A stretch of DNA of 38,573 nucleotides, from NCBI GenBank assembly GCA_002320285.1, contig DCKE01000021.1, forward strand, positions 54,691 through 93,263, in the 5' to 3' direction. Made by a program: the position numbers and the translations under genes. The notes beneath the pieces are model-generated. The model was not told the origin of the DNA, searched no databases, and saw only the letters and a list, made by a program, of their open reading frames with translations. Position 1 is the stretch's first letter. Each line of letters starts with the position of its first letter. Below, piece after piece: positions 17,140 through 24,393 of the stretch. Origin of the DNA: Flavobacteriaceae bacterium UBA1682. Its GTDB lineage: Bacteria; Bacteroidota; Bacteroidia; Flavobacteriales; Flavobacteriaceae.

Positions 17140-17403
17140 ATGGATCGTTTAGATACTGAATTTCAAATGGCTTATCAAAAGATTTCGGAGCAGGCTTCAC
17201 ATCTGCCCCCTGATACCATGTTGAGTATTTATGCCTACTACAAACAAGCGACAGAAGGAGAGATTCACAAACGCTTTCCATCTTTACAAAATGATTTGAT
17301 CAACGCCTTTAAGTTTAATGCCTGGTCTCAGATAAGTCACTTATCTAAAGAAGAAGCCAAACAAGCCTATATCGATCTTGCCAATTCAATTTTTAACAAA
17401 TGA
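17140..17403 (+). CDS. Acyl-CoA-binding protein
   Basis: An 87-residue protein matching the four-helix ACBP family, which binds long-chain acyl-CoA esters in the cytoplasm. Seen are the early FQMAYQKISEQA helix, YAYYKQATEGEI (about 27-38, the acyl-CoA-binding stretch), and a C-terminal helix with FNAWSQ and AKQAYIDLA. One position differs from the eukaryotic KWDAW pattern (here KFNAW). It sits behind psd and overlaps the superoxide dismutase gene by four bases (ATGA), so all are probably one operon. It may buffer acyl chains for the phospholipid genes upstream; that is inference. Confidence 0.92.
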   Translation: MDRLDTEFQMAYQKISEQASHLPPDTMLSIYAYYKQATEGEIHKRFPSLQNDLINAFKFNAWSQISHLSKEEAKQAYIDLANSIFNK

Positions 17404-18281
17404 AGCTACACGCAATTCCCTTTTTCGTATTAACATCCTTAATCGTCTTGTCAACTTCCTGTCAGGAGAAAAAAGAATTGCAGGAAGTACAGATTCCAGA
17501 TGCTATCATTTTTAAAAAAGAAAAAAAATCGGCTTTTCCGAATCCAAAAACGATAAAAACCAATAGCGGTCCCTTTCAAATGGAAGGACTTAAATACCAA
17601 TACGAAGATTTTAAAGATTTTCTAGAACCTGAAAACATCTATTTGCATTACGCCAAACACCATTTGGCTTACGCAAATAACTTAAATAGAACCATCATAG
17701 GCACCCCTTTAGAAAAAAGATCGATAGAGGTGGTTTTAGGCAGTACAGACATCGAACATCCGTTATTAAAAAGCTATAGCGGTGGTTATTACAACCACAA
17801 CATCTATTGGAAGAGCATCTGCAAAGATACCGACAGCAAACCAAGTGCTGAATTACTCACTTTGATCAACCGCGATTTTGGATCTTTAGACGGCTTTAAA
17901 GAAAAGTTTAAACAATTGGCCAATCAGCAAATCGGATCCGGTTGGGTTTGGTTGATGTTTAGTACCGATAAACTGATACTGATCAGTACACCCAACGAAG
18001 ACAATCCGCTAATGCCGATGTATAAGGTGCCTGGCATACCCATTTTGGCTATTGACCTTTGGGAGCACGCCTACTACCCCACTCACAACAACAATAGAAA
18101 AGAATATATCGACCGTTTTGTCGAACACATCAATTGGAATGAAATGAGCCGTTTAGTAGCCCCACCGGTTGAAGTGGTTCCCACCACAGAAACAACAGCA
18201 ACCGCAGCACCGAAAAAGCCCCTTGCACGACCAAAACCGGTAACAACTCCTAAACCCGATACGACCCCTAGTCCGAATTAA
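17400..18281 (+). CDS. Fe/Mn superoxide dismutase, predicted lipoprotein
   Basis: Converts superoxide to oxygen and peroxide. The four metal ligands are visible: His83 in LHYAKHH, His123 in YYNHNIYW, and Asp219 and His223 in DLWEHAYY; the gateway tyrosine is in HHLAY. At 293 residues it is longer than the usual 195-210. It has a signal ending STSC (Cys21) and a linker of about 40 residues in front, plus a tail of about 37 residues rich in Pro, Thr and Ala. The lipobox places it in the envelope. The start overlaps the ACBP stop. Fe versus Mn preference cannot be settled by eye. It ends in a strong terminator. Confidence 0.93.
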   Translation: MKLHAIPFFVLTSLIVLSTSCQEKKELQEVQIPDAIIFKKEKKSAFPNPKTIKTNSGPFQMEGLKYQYEDFKDFLEPENIYLHYAKHHLAYANNLNRTIIGTPLEKRSIEVVLGSTDIEHPLLKSYSGGYYNHNIYWKSICKDTDSKPSAELLTLINRDFGSLDGFKEKFKQLANQQIGSGWVWLMFSTDKLILISTPNEDNPLMPMYKVPGIPILAIDLWEHAYYPTHNNNRKEYIDRFVEHINWNEMSRLVAPPVEVVPTTETTATAAPKKPLARPKPVTTPKPDTTPSPN

Positions 18282-18284
18282 TAC

Positions 18285-18316
18285 AAAAGCCTTTTATCGT
18301 CAGTTAAAAGGCTTTT
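18285..18316 (+). terminator. Terminator of the LUD-to-SOD operon
   Basis: A perfect 12-bp stem AAAAGCCTTTTA / TAAAAGGCTTTT with an 8-base loop and terminal T run, directly after the superoxide dismutase stop codon. Confidence 0.92.
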
Positions 18317-18707
18317 TGCATGTATGATCACAACAGAAATAAGAATACATGCTACTGCCCGAATTACACTACAACAAGCAAGCTCCCCACAAATACTTCA
18401 CCTACTTCGGTTGTATTAATCCGCTGTCAACCAGCAGCATTTTACTCTAATCCGCAATAGTATGTACTACTAAAGCAATACCCACCTTACCCCTTATTAC
18501 AAAAAATTAACGTAATCACTTTATATTCAATGAATTAAAAATTAAGCGGTGATTTTTAAAAAATTTTAAATCAATAGATTTCTTATCCATAATATTTTAA
18601 TCAAAAAAACCCAATATAAACCAATTAAAACTCAAATAAAACAACTATTAAAGGATAAAATCACTAATTTTTAACAACAATAAACACTTTAAATTCATTC
18701 ATTTTTT

Positions 18708-18715
18708 TATATTTG
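18708..18715 (+). promoter_or_regulatory. -7-like box before the candidate RNA
   Basis: TATATTTG is an exact match to TAnnTTTG. The -33 element is weak (CTTT at a slightly short spacing). A transcript from here would start near 18722. It would either end at the hairpin at 18912 or form a 420-base leader to the patatin gene. Confidence 0.35.
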
Positions 18716-18721
18716 AATATA

Positions 18722-18915
18722 GAGTCGGTCAAATACTTTAAACAAGCTCCCCTTCCTTTCACCCCTTGGTGAATTTGTGAAAATTTTTCTACACGATGTT
18801 GATTAAAAGTAAAACACAACATCGGCTTCGACGGTTACTAATCTTAAGGATTAGGAAGAACAAATTGATAAAACTAAAAAAAGCGGTATCAAGAAGCTTT
18901 TTAACCGCTTTTCAA
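18722..18915 (+). ncRNA. Candidate small structured RNA
   Basis: Four separate perfect hairpins follow one another: TTCACC / GGTGAA (18758-18773, 4-base loop), CGATGTTG / CAACATCG (18794-18824), CTAATC / GATTAG (18838-18854, 5-base loop) and AAAAGCGGT / ACCGCTTTT (18879-18912). The last resembles a terminator with only four T. A -7-like box lies 7 bases before the proposed start. It does not match tmRNA, RNase P RNA or SRP RNA hallmarks that I know. The strand is chosen from the promoter; the real ends are unknown. An alternative is a leader of the patatin gene. Confidence 0.35.
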
Positions 18916-19144
18916 ACTGCGATTGGCTACTGATCAAATCGAGGTAACCCGATAAAAATAATATCGAAGTTTCTTTAGCCGTCTACCAACAAAACCACAT
19001 CGTAGTCCAAAACTTGGTAATAGCGCATTAGCACTTGGTATAGCACCGCCAACTACAGTAACACGAATCCCTATTAGCATCTTATTGTTTTGCATCAACC
19101 ATTCAAAAAAGCAGCATAGGACTGCAGTAAATTATATATGAACC

Positions 19145-20872
19145 ATGACAAACAACAAAAAATTCAAAATTTGCCTGACCTTAGCAGGAGCTGTATCTGC
19201 AGGAGCCTATACAGCTGGAGTAATGGATTACCTCTTGGAAACTCTAGAGCTTTGGGAACAAGCCAAAAAGAAAAATAGAACGCTGGGAAAAAAGCACCCT
19301 AAATACGATTTTTCCGTACCGATGCACGATGTCGAACTCGATGTAATCAGTGGTGCTTCGGCTGGTGGAATAACCGCCTCACTTGCCTTATTAAACCTGA
19401 TTGATTCCGAGTACCAACCGGTAAACCGCAACAATACAACGGGTAAGAATAATCGCTTTTACCAAAGTTGGGTTGAGATGGGCGACGATGAACAAGCGAC
19501 TACTTTCGAAAAATTACTCAATACCAATGATCTCAAAAAACTTGCAAAAGGACAAAAACCACAGGCCCTGCTCAATACCGATCCGATAGACTTAATAGCC
19601 AATCAAGCCATCAATATAGAAACGATAAAAAACTATCCTGCCTATGTTTCGCACAATATGGACTTAGTACTGACAACCACCAATTTGGATGGGATAAACT
19701 TTAAAATAAATTTTGATGGCAATGATAGCAGCGGGTCTGTAATCACTAGTCACGCTGCTTTTTTTCGGTATAAATTGGCTAACAAACAATTTAAAAAAGG
19801 CATACCTCATGCCGAAGAGTTGTATTACGTACTCGATTTAAATCAGCCTAAACACCTTAATTACCTCAGGGAAGCTACATTGAGCACAGCCGCGTTTCCG
19901 CTTGCTTTAAAACCGAGGGAAGTCGCCATCTCGCAAAAGTACATCGCGCGTTATCCCAAATACATTTTTGGCACCACTACTGGTATTCAGCCCGTACTAC
20001 CTTCTGATTCGGATTATCAATACCACGCCATCGACGGCGGATTGATCAATAACGAACCCTTTGCTTTGGCCTTAAAAGTTTTTAGGGAGAAATCGCCTAT
20101 CCAATTCGTCAAAGAGCAATACGCCATCATTATGATAGACCCCTTTCCAAATAAGGATCACAACAGTTCAAAAGAAGTTGCTTCAACAGATGTCATCTCT
20201 GTCGTTAAGCGGATGTTTAAATCGCTTCGCAATGAGGTGATGTTTAATCGGTCGGGGATTTTGGATGCCATCAATACAAAAAACAACAGTAAGTTTTTAA
20301 TTGAGCCGGTGCGCAAACACCAAGTTGATGGCGTATTAACCCGTGCAGAGAACGATTTGGCCACAGCGCCACTAAGCGGTTTTGCCGGTTTTATCGACAA
20401 GTCTTTTAGAAAACACGACTTTGAATTAGGTCGCCATAATTGTCAGACATTTCTCAGATATCACTTCAACTTACCCGAAGAGACCCTCCAAGAAAAATTA
20501 AACGCTCAACCTACTGTACAAGCTAGTCATCGCTTTGAAATATTCGTAGAAAACGACAGCTCAAACACCTCCAAACGCTTTCCTATTATTCCAGATTTAC
20601 GGGTACTTAGAGCGAGTACCCACGAAGTTGACCAAGCACAGTACGGTTCCGACGCCCAACTACAGTTCCCCGAGTATCCCAGCATTACCGAAGCTTATTT
20701 TTGCAAAAAATACCAGAAACTACTGCGAAAACGCATTGAATTGTTAGCAAACTGTTTACTACCTCATTTTTGGTTTTCCGTTGCCAACAAACTGTTTCTT
20801 AAAAATAAATTATCCAAAAAATTAGAAAAGATTTTACTTGAAAAACTAAGAATAGCGCAGTTGATAAAATAA
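19145..20872 (+). CDS. Patatin-like phospholipase
   Basis: A 575-residue protein with an N-terminal patatin fold, a Ser-Asp lipid acyl hydrolase. The glycine-rich oxyanion loop is LAGAVSAGAYTAGV (about 13-26). The nucleophile is in GASAG (70-74, Ser72) and the catalytic aspartate in DGG (297-299, Asp297). The C-terminal third (about 400-575) is not recognised; it is basic and has hydrophobic patches near the end. No signal peptide or lipobox is seen, so it is cytoplasmic or exported by another route. It has its own AT-rich upstream region and stands apart from the SOD operon. The next gene is a secreted unknown 123 bases on. I see no nucleotide-cyclase partner, so a CBASS-type effector role is not supported. 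Confidence 0.88.
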   Translation: MTNNKKFKICLTLAGAVSAGAYTAGVMDYLLETLELWEQAKKKNRTLGKKHPKYDFSVPMHDVELDVISGASAGGITASLALLNLIDSEYQPVNRNNTTGKNNRFYQSWVEMGDDEQATTFEKLLNTNDLKKLAKGQKPQALLNTDPIDLIANQAINIETIKNYPAYVSHNMDLVLTTTNLDGINFKINFDGNDSSGSVITSHAAFFRYKLANKQFKKGIPHAEELYYVLDLNQPKHLNYLREATLSTAAFPLALKPREVAISQKYIARYPKYIFGTTTGIQPVLPSDSDYQYHAIDGGLINNEPFALALKVFREKSPIQFVKEQYAIIMIDPFPNKDHNSSKEVASTDVISVVKRMFKSLRNEVMFNRSGILDAINTKNNSKFLIEPVRKHQVDGVLTRAENDLATAPLSGFAGFIDKSFRKHDFELGRHNCQTFLRYHFNLPEETLQEKLNAQPTVQASHRFEIFVENDSSNTSKRFPIIPDLRVLRASTHEVDQAQYGSDAQLQFPEYPSITEAYFCKKYQKLLRKRIELLANCLLPHFWFSVANKLFLKNKLSKKLEKILLEKLRIAQLIK

Positions 20873-20995
20873 AGTTCCCGCTTAAATTTGGATCCCCATC
20901 ATTCTTAATCAAAACCATTTCAAATATTAATCAACTGTTCAAAAGGGATCTAGTAGCTGAAATTAAAGAAATTCAAAAACTAAATTTTATAAATT

Positions 20996-21802
20996 ATGAA
21001 AAAAAAACTTAGACTACTATTGATTATCATGATGCTTCCAATAGGTTTTTTTGCACAAGAAAACGAGTTTGAATACGAATTGAACCCTAAAGAAAAAGAA
21101 GGCTGGATCATCGATAAAAAAGGAAATAAGATCGAAGGTATTGTTAAGTTGATGGGGAGTTTCGACAGACCTTGGATCAATCAACAGAAGGTAAGATTCA
21201 TAGCGAAGACTTCTATAGATCCGAATAAAAAACGTCAAAAACTACAACTGCTTGATGTCAATGATTTACAAGCTTATGCAGCTTATGACCAGGATGTGTT
21301 GCGACAATTCGAACTCATCAAGTATACCAATTTTCGCGAAGCCAATAAAGGTCGAGAAAGCGGCGGTATTGGCGGTAAAATTAAAGCATTAAATAACCTG
21401 ACAGCCTCTACTGCTATGGCTGAAACTATTGTAAAAGGCCCCATCACTGTCTACAAACTATACGGAATACCCACTTCAATTGCTGCCAATTCCGATGAAA
21501 TACAGCAAATGGAAAAGGACATTAGAAACATTAAAATGAATCCCAGTATTTTAGTTGCTAAAAACAGTGGAAAAGTAGAGCCACTAAGCAGTAAAAACTT
21601 TAAAAAACTGACCGAGGATTGTGAGCATGTACGAGCAAAAATGTTACAAAATGAATATGCTAGTTACCGTGTAGAAAAAGAAGAAAAAAAACGCAGTAAA
21701 ATAGGTAGTCTCATCAAAGATGAAGCTGAATTAGACAGTGCTAAAATTCAAAATATGGCCGTAGAAATCTTTACAGATTATAATGCCAACTGTTCTAAAT
21801 AA
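20996..21802 (+). CDS. Secreted protein of unknown function
   Basis: A 268-residue protein with a clear signal peptide (about 1-20, ending FFAQE), cleaved by SPase I. An early repeat-like segment reads GWIIDKKGNKIEGIVKL, a pattern seen at the start of several flavobacterial exported proteins. The middle is rich in charged residues and short helices. Two cysteines occur (about 208 and 266). The C-terminal third (about 196-268) is strongly charged and probably helical. I do not recognise the family. It follows the patatin gene by 123 bases and could be co-transcribed with it. Downstream is the hairpin at 21853-21878. Confidence 0.75.
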   Translation: MKKKLRLLLIIMMLPIGFFAQENEFEYELNPKEKEGWIIDKKGNKIEGIVKLMGSFDRPWINQQKVRFIAKTSIDPNKKRQKLQLLDVNDLQAYAAYDQDVLRQFELIKYTNFREANKGRESGGIGGKIKALNNLTASTAMAETIVKGPITVYKLYGIPTSIAANSDEIQQMEKDIRNIKMNPSILVAKNSGKVEPLSSKNFKKLTEDCEHVRAKMLQNEYASYRVEKEEKKRSKIGSLIKDEAELDSAKIQNMAVEIFTDYNANCSK

Positions 21803-21852
21803 GGCAAAAATGCAGCTGTTCATTAAATAAAAAAACACTTCATAAAACCAGC

Positions 21853-21878
21853 AGAGGCTATCTTAAAAGATAGCCTCT
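21853..21878. terminator. Hairpin T1, twin of the dnaB terminator hairpin
   Basis: A perfect 12-bp stem AGAGGCTATCTT / AAGATAGCCTCT with a 2-base loop. It lies 50 bases after the secreted-protein gene and just beyond the dnaB remnant. No long T run follows on either strand. The 11-base arm AGAGGCTATCT is the same as in the hairpin at 22656-22696 downstream of dnaB. Confidence 0.7.
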
Positions 21879-21904
21879 AATCTATATAAATCTTATTCGA
21901 AACC

Positions 21905-22050
21905 TTTTTATCAAACCTCATAGCTTCTAAAACCCCATCTTCTAACTCGACGTCTAGGGAGGTATTTTTCCCTTTTCCAGAGAAACAACATTTTTATTGA
22001 CCGTTTAGACTGTGTAAAATTTTTGCGTAGTTCCCATTTACGAAAGTAAG
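21905..22050 (-). pseudogene. Decayed duplicate of the 5' end of dnaB
   Basis: This segment aligns with 24124-24271, the first 44 or so codons of dnaB plus 13 upstream bases. By eye identity is about 87 percent, and identical runs include AGACTGTGTAAAATTTTTG. The copy has several one-base insertions and deletions, including one just after the start codon, and a TAG where dnaB reads CCT CAA, so it cannot be translated. Homology stops near 21904, about 26 bases before hairpin T1, and at 22050. The body of the gene is missing. It is a truncated, broken second copy lying downstream of the intact gene. Confidence 0.85.
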
Positions 22051-22074
22051 ACCATGATTACTTCCAACCCTAAC

Positions 22075-22449
22075 CTAGAAAAATTTAAACAAAAAAGGCG
22101 TTATAAACCAAGTTGAAAACATCAAGATCAATAAGATATAATATAGCAAATAACTTCGATCTAGTGTGTTATTTTTATCTAAATATAACTTTATAAGGAT
22201 TTTCTTTCTAGGGTAATAATAACATAGAAAGCTAACTACAATCAACAACAGCATGACACCCACAGGAAATAATTCAAATTTAAAATATTTTTGTTTAGTG
22301 GTTAAATACAGGATCTCCAATAGAAACCCTACAGCTGAGGCAAATAAAACTCCAACAACAAAAGCTGCATGATGAAAAGCATCAAAATCTTTCCACTTCA
22401 TATAAATGGAATAAACTATATAAAAAAGTGTGTCTAAAAATTTAATCAT
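22075..22449 (-). CDS. Small membrane protein, candidate immunity protein
   Basis: About 124 residues with four hydrophobic segments (about 25-45, 60-78 and 98-120, plus a weaker one at the start) and basic loops with PRKK. The open frame extends to a TTG at 22452, but the ATG at 22449 is the better start. It overlaps the tail of the preceding small frame by eight bases. I know no family for it. Small multi-pass proteins directly behind the tail of a toxin-like reading frame often act as immunity proteins, which is the basis of the suggestion. It lies between the two copies of the dnaB start. Confidence 0.55.
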   Translation of the reverse strand: MIKFLDTLFYIVYSIYMKWKDFDAFHHAAFVVGVLFASAVGFLLEILYLTTKQKYFKFELFPVGVMLLLIVVSFLCYYYPRKKILIKLYLDKNNTLDRSYLLYYILLILMFSTWFITPFLFKFF

Positions 22450-22651
22450 CAATTCCCAATTTTTGTCTTGCCCAAGGCTTAAACGTATTTTGATACCAAG
22501 GTATTCGCGCTACTCCATTTCTCCCTAAACCTTCATAACCAATAGTCCAAGGAATTGATATCACTAGCAGGGTAAATGCCCTAATATTTTTTTGGAAGCA
22601 AACTCGATTCAATATGCTGTATTTCCCATATACCACACTGATGATCTTCAC
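22442..22651 (-). pseudogene. Gene fragment, probably a truncated 3' end
   Basis: A 69-codon frame starts only with GTG directly after a TAA and 5 bases from the dnaB terminator hairpin, so it has no room for a promoter or leader. Its last 32 codons look coding: GYEGLGRNGVARIPWYQ, then NTFKPWARQKLGIDD. A different frame over 22580-22660 reads SEDHQCGIWEIQHIESSLLP and then stops at KKY, and also looks like real protein. The two parts therefore appear to be leftovers of one or two coding sequences broken by a frameshift. A tail of a polymorphic toxin is possible; no family is recognised. Confidence 0.4.
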
Positions 22652-22655
22652 TTAT

Positions 22656-22696
22656 ATAAATAAGAGGCTATCTGATAAAGATAGCCTCTTATTTAT
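22656..22696 (-). terminator. Hairpin T2 downstream of dnaB
   Basis: A perfect 18-bp stem ATAAATAAGAGGCTATCT / AGATAGCCTCTTATTTAT (22656-22673 / 22679-22696) with a 5-base loop. It lies 29 bases after the dnaB stop and is the likely terminator, though no T run follows. The 11-base inner arm is shared with hairpin T1 at 21853. Confidence 0.75.
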
Positions 22697-22707
22697 AATA
22701 TCATACA

Positions 22708-22718
22708 CGACTCACGAA
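22708..22718 (-). repeat. Dispersed copy of the TTCGTGAGTCG repeat
   Basis: CGACTCACGAA is the reverse complement of the 11-mer repeated at 3-41. It lies between the dnaB stop codon and hairpin T2. Confidence 0.6.
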
Positions 22719-22724
22719 TCCCGA

Positions 22725-24257
22725 TTAAAACGGCACATCGTCATCATCTGGTGCAGAACCAAAAACGTCTTGACTCGAAGGTAAACCTTGTGTAAAACTA
22801 TTGGTATCATCTGCATTCATCCGCGATGGTAATTCGTCAAACGACATAAAGTTATCCTCCAGGTTGTCAAACTTACCCAATTTTCCAATAAATTTTAGTC
22901 GAATATTCTCCAATCCACCATTTCTGTGTTTGGCGATGATAAATTCGGCTTGTCCGTCTGTAGGACTGCGCTCTTCATCATCCCATTCTTCGATTTTATA
23001 GTACTCTGGTCGATAGATAAACGATACGATATCCGCATCCTGCTCAATCGCTCCAGACTCCCTTAAATCCGATAGTAACGGTCTTTTAGAGGTTCCACGG
23101 GTTTCCACCGCACGCGATAACTGCGACAGTGCTATTACCGGTACACTCAACTCTTTTGCCAAGGCTTTTAAGTTACGCGAGATCGTAGAGATCTCCTGTT
23201 CCCGGTTTCCTCCTCCTTTTCCGTTTCCTCCTGCAGTCATCAACTGCAAATAATCAATCACAATCAATTTGATTCCGTACTGCGACGTTAGACGTCGTGC
23301 TTTGGCACGTAAATCAAAAATAGAAAGTGACGGTGAGTCATCGATAAATAAAGGGGCACGTTCTAAATCTTTTACTTTGACGTTTAGCTGTTCCCACTCG
23401 TGTTTTTCAAGTTTCCCCGTTCTTAATTTCTCCGATGACAATCCGGTCTCCGACGATATCAAACGCGTAATCAACTGCACAGAAGACATCTCCAAGGAGA
23501 ACAAAGCGACAGCGTGATTGGACTGGATCGCAATATTTCTAGCCATCGATAATACGAAGGCGGTTTTACCCATACCTGGACGTGCAGCAATAATAATTAA
23601 ATCACTGGGTTGCCATCCTGAGGTCAATTCATCTAATTTATGAAAACCGGTAGCAATTCCGCTTAGTCCCTCTTTATTTCCAATCTCTTCAATTCTTTTC
23701 TTAGCCTGAGCCACCAAGGACTGAGCGGTTTCGGAACTCTTCTTGATATTCCCTTGAGTCACCTCGTACAAACGCGATTCTGCCTTGTCTAAAAGATCAA
23801 AAACATCGGTAGTTTCATCATAAGAATCTTCAATGATTTCATTGGAAATCTTAATCAAACTACGTTGAATAAACTTCTGTAAAATAATACGGGAGTGAAA
23901 TTCAATATGCGCAGAAGAGGTAATTTTCTGAGTCAGTCCAATTAAATAATAATCACCTCCAACTAAATCCAGTCGAGCATTTTTTCTCAATTGGGTCGAC
24001 ACGGTCAATAAATCTATCGGTTGATTTCCGACAAACAACTGATCGATCGCTTCAAATATATAGCGATGTGCTTCTTTATAAAAGGCTTCCGGCTGAAGAA
24101 TGTCAATTACTTCATCGATCCCTTTTTTATCAATCATCATGGCTCCTAAAACCGCTTCTTCTAACTCGACGGCTTGAGGAGGTATTTTTCCCTTTTCCAG
24201 GGAAATAACATTTTTGTTGACAGGTTTAGACTGTGTAAAATTTTTGACTTGTTCCAT
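22725..24257 (-). CDS. dnaB: Replicative DNA helicase DnaB
   Basis: Hexameric helicase that unwinds DNA at the replication fork and recruits primase. A 510-residue protein, slightly longer than the usual 450-470 because of an N-terminal extension (about 24 residues before IPPQAVELEEAVLG) and an acidic C-terminal tail ending DDDDVPF. The N-terminal primase-binding domain is at about 25-130. The RecA-like C-terminal domain has Walker A ARPGMGKT (about 225-232), LFSLEMSS, the LIVIDYLQLM Walker B strand and the SQLSR motif. The start matches the conserved start in the duplicate at 21905-22050. It is last in the minus-strand series tgt to dnaB. Confidence 0.97.
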   Translation of the reverse strand: MEQVKNFTQSKPVNKNVISLEKGKIPPQAVELEEAVLGAMMIDKKGIDEVIDILQPEAFYKEAHRYIFEAIDQLFVGNQPIDLLTVSTQLRKNARLDLVGGDYYLIGLTQKITSSAHIEFHSRIILQKFIQRSLIKISNEIIEDSYDETTDVFDLLDKAESRLYEVTQGNIKKSSETAQSLVAQAKKRIEEIGNKEGLSGIATGFHKLDELTSGWQPSDLIIIAARPGMGKTAFVLSMARNIAIQSNHAVALFSLEMSSVQLITRLISSETGLSSEKLRTGKLEKHEWEQLNVKVKDLERAPLFIDDSPSLSIFDLRAKARRLTSQYGIKLIVIDYLQLMTAGGNGKGGGNREQEISTISRNLKALAKELSVPVIALSQLSRAVETRGTSKRPLLSDLRESGAIEQDADIVSFIYRPEYYKIEEWDDEERSPTDGQAEFIIAKHRNGGLENIRLKFIGKLGKFDNLEDNFMSFDELPSRMNADDTNSFTQGLPSSQDVFGSAPDDDDVPF

Positions 24258-24343
24258 ATTACGAAAGTAAGGCTTTTTTCATTATTAATCCCATTGAATT
24301 TATACACAAATGGACGTTAAAAACTCTGTTGGAATTGTTCACA

Positions 24344-24374
24344 ACAAAAAAATCCGAAGCAAGCTTCGGATTTC
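24344..24374 (-). terminator. Terminator downstream of accA
   Basis: A perfect stem AAATCCGAAGC / GCTTCGGATTT with a 2-base loop, followed on the minus strand by T (complement of the A run at 24344-24350). It separates accA from dnaB. Confidence 0.88.
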
Positions 24375-24393
24375 AAATATGATTTATAATCAA

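Larger units (their letters stand above)
18282..19144. other. 863-base gene-free stretch rich in inverted repeats
   Basis: No credible protein gene on either strand. After the SOD terminator there is an 8-bp inverted repeat GCATGTAT / ATACATGC (18318-18325 / 18345-18352). A very AT-rich part follows (about 18490-18720), including TGATTT / AAATCA arms. Next come a -7-like box at 18708, four consecutive hairpins (18758-18912) and a small CGATA / TATCG hairpin (18950-18966). The last 180 bases before the patatin gene have slightly higher GC and short open stretches without start codons, perhaps debris of an old gene. Confidence 0.6.

Noticed and set aside
18968..19142. Short coding-like stretches before the patatin gene (for example NSALALGIAPPTTV)
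   Set aside because: About 57 codons without a start and ending at the patatin leader; another frame over the same bases looks equally coding-like, so it is not distinguishable from chance.
19145..20872. Patatin as a CBASS (CapV-type) anti-phage effector
   Set aside because: No CD-NTase, HORMA/TRIP13 or E1/E2-like gene lies nearby, and the protein is much longer than typical CapV.
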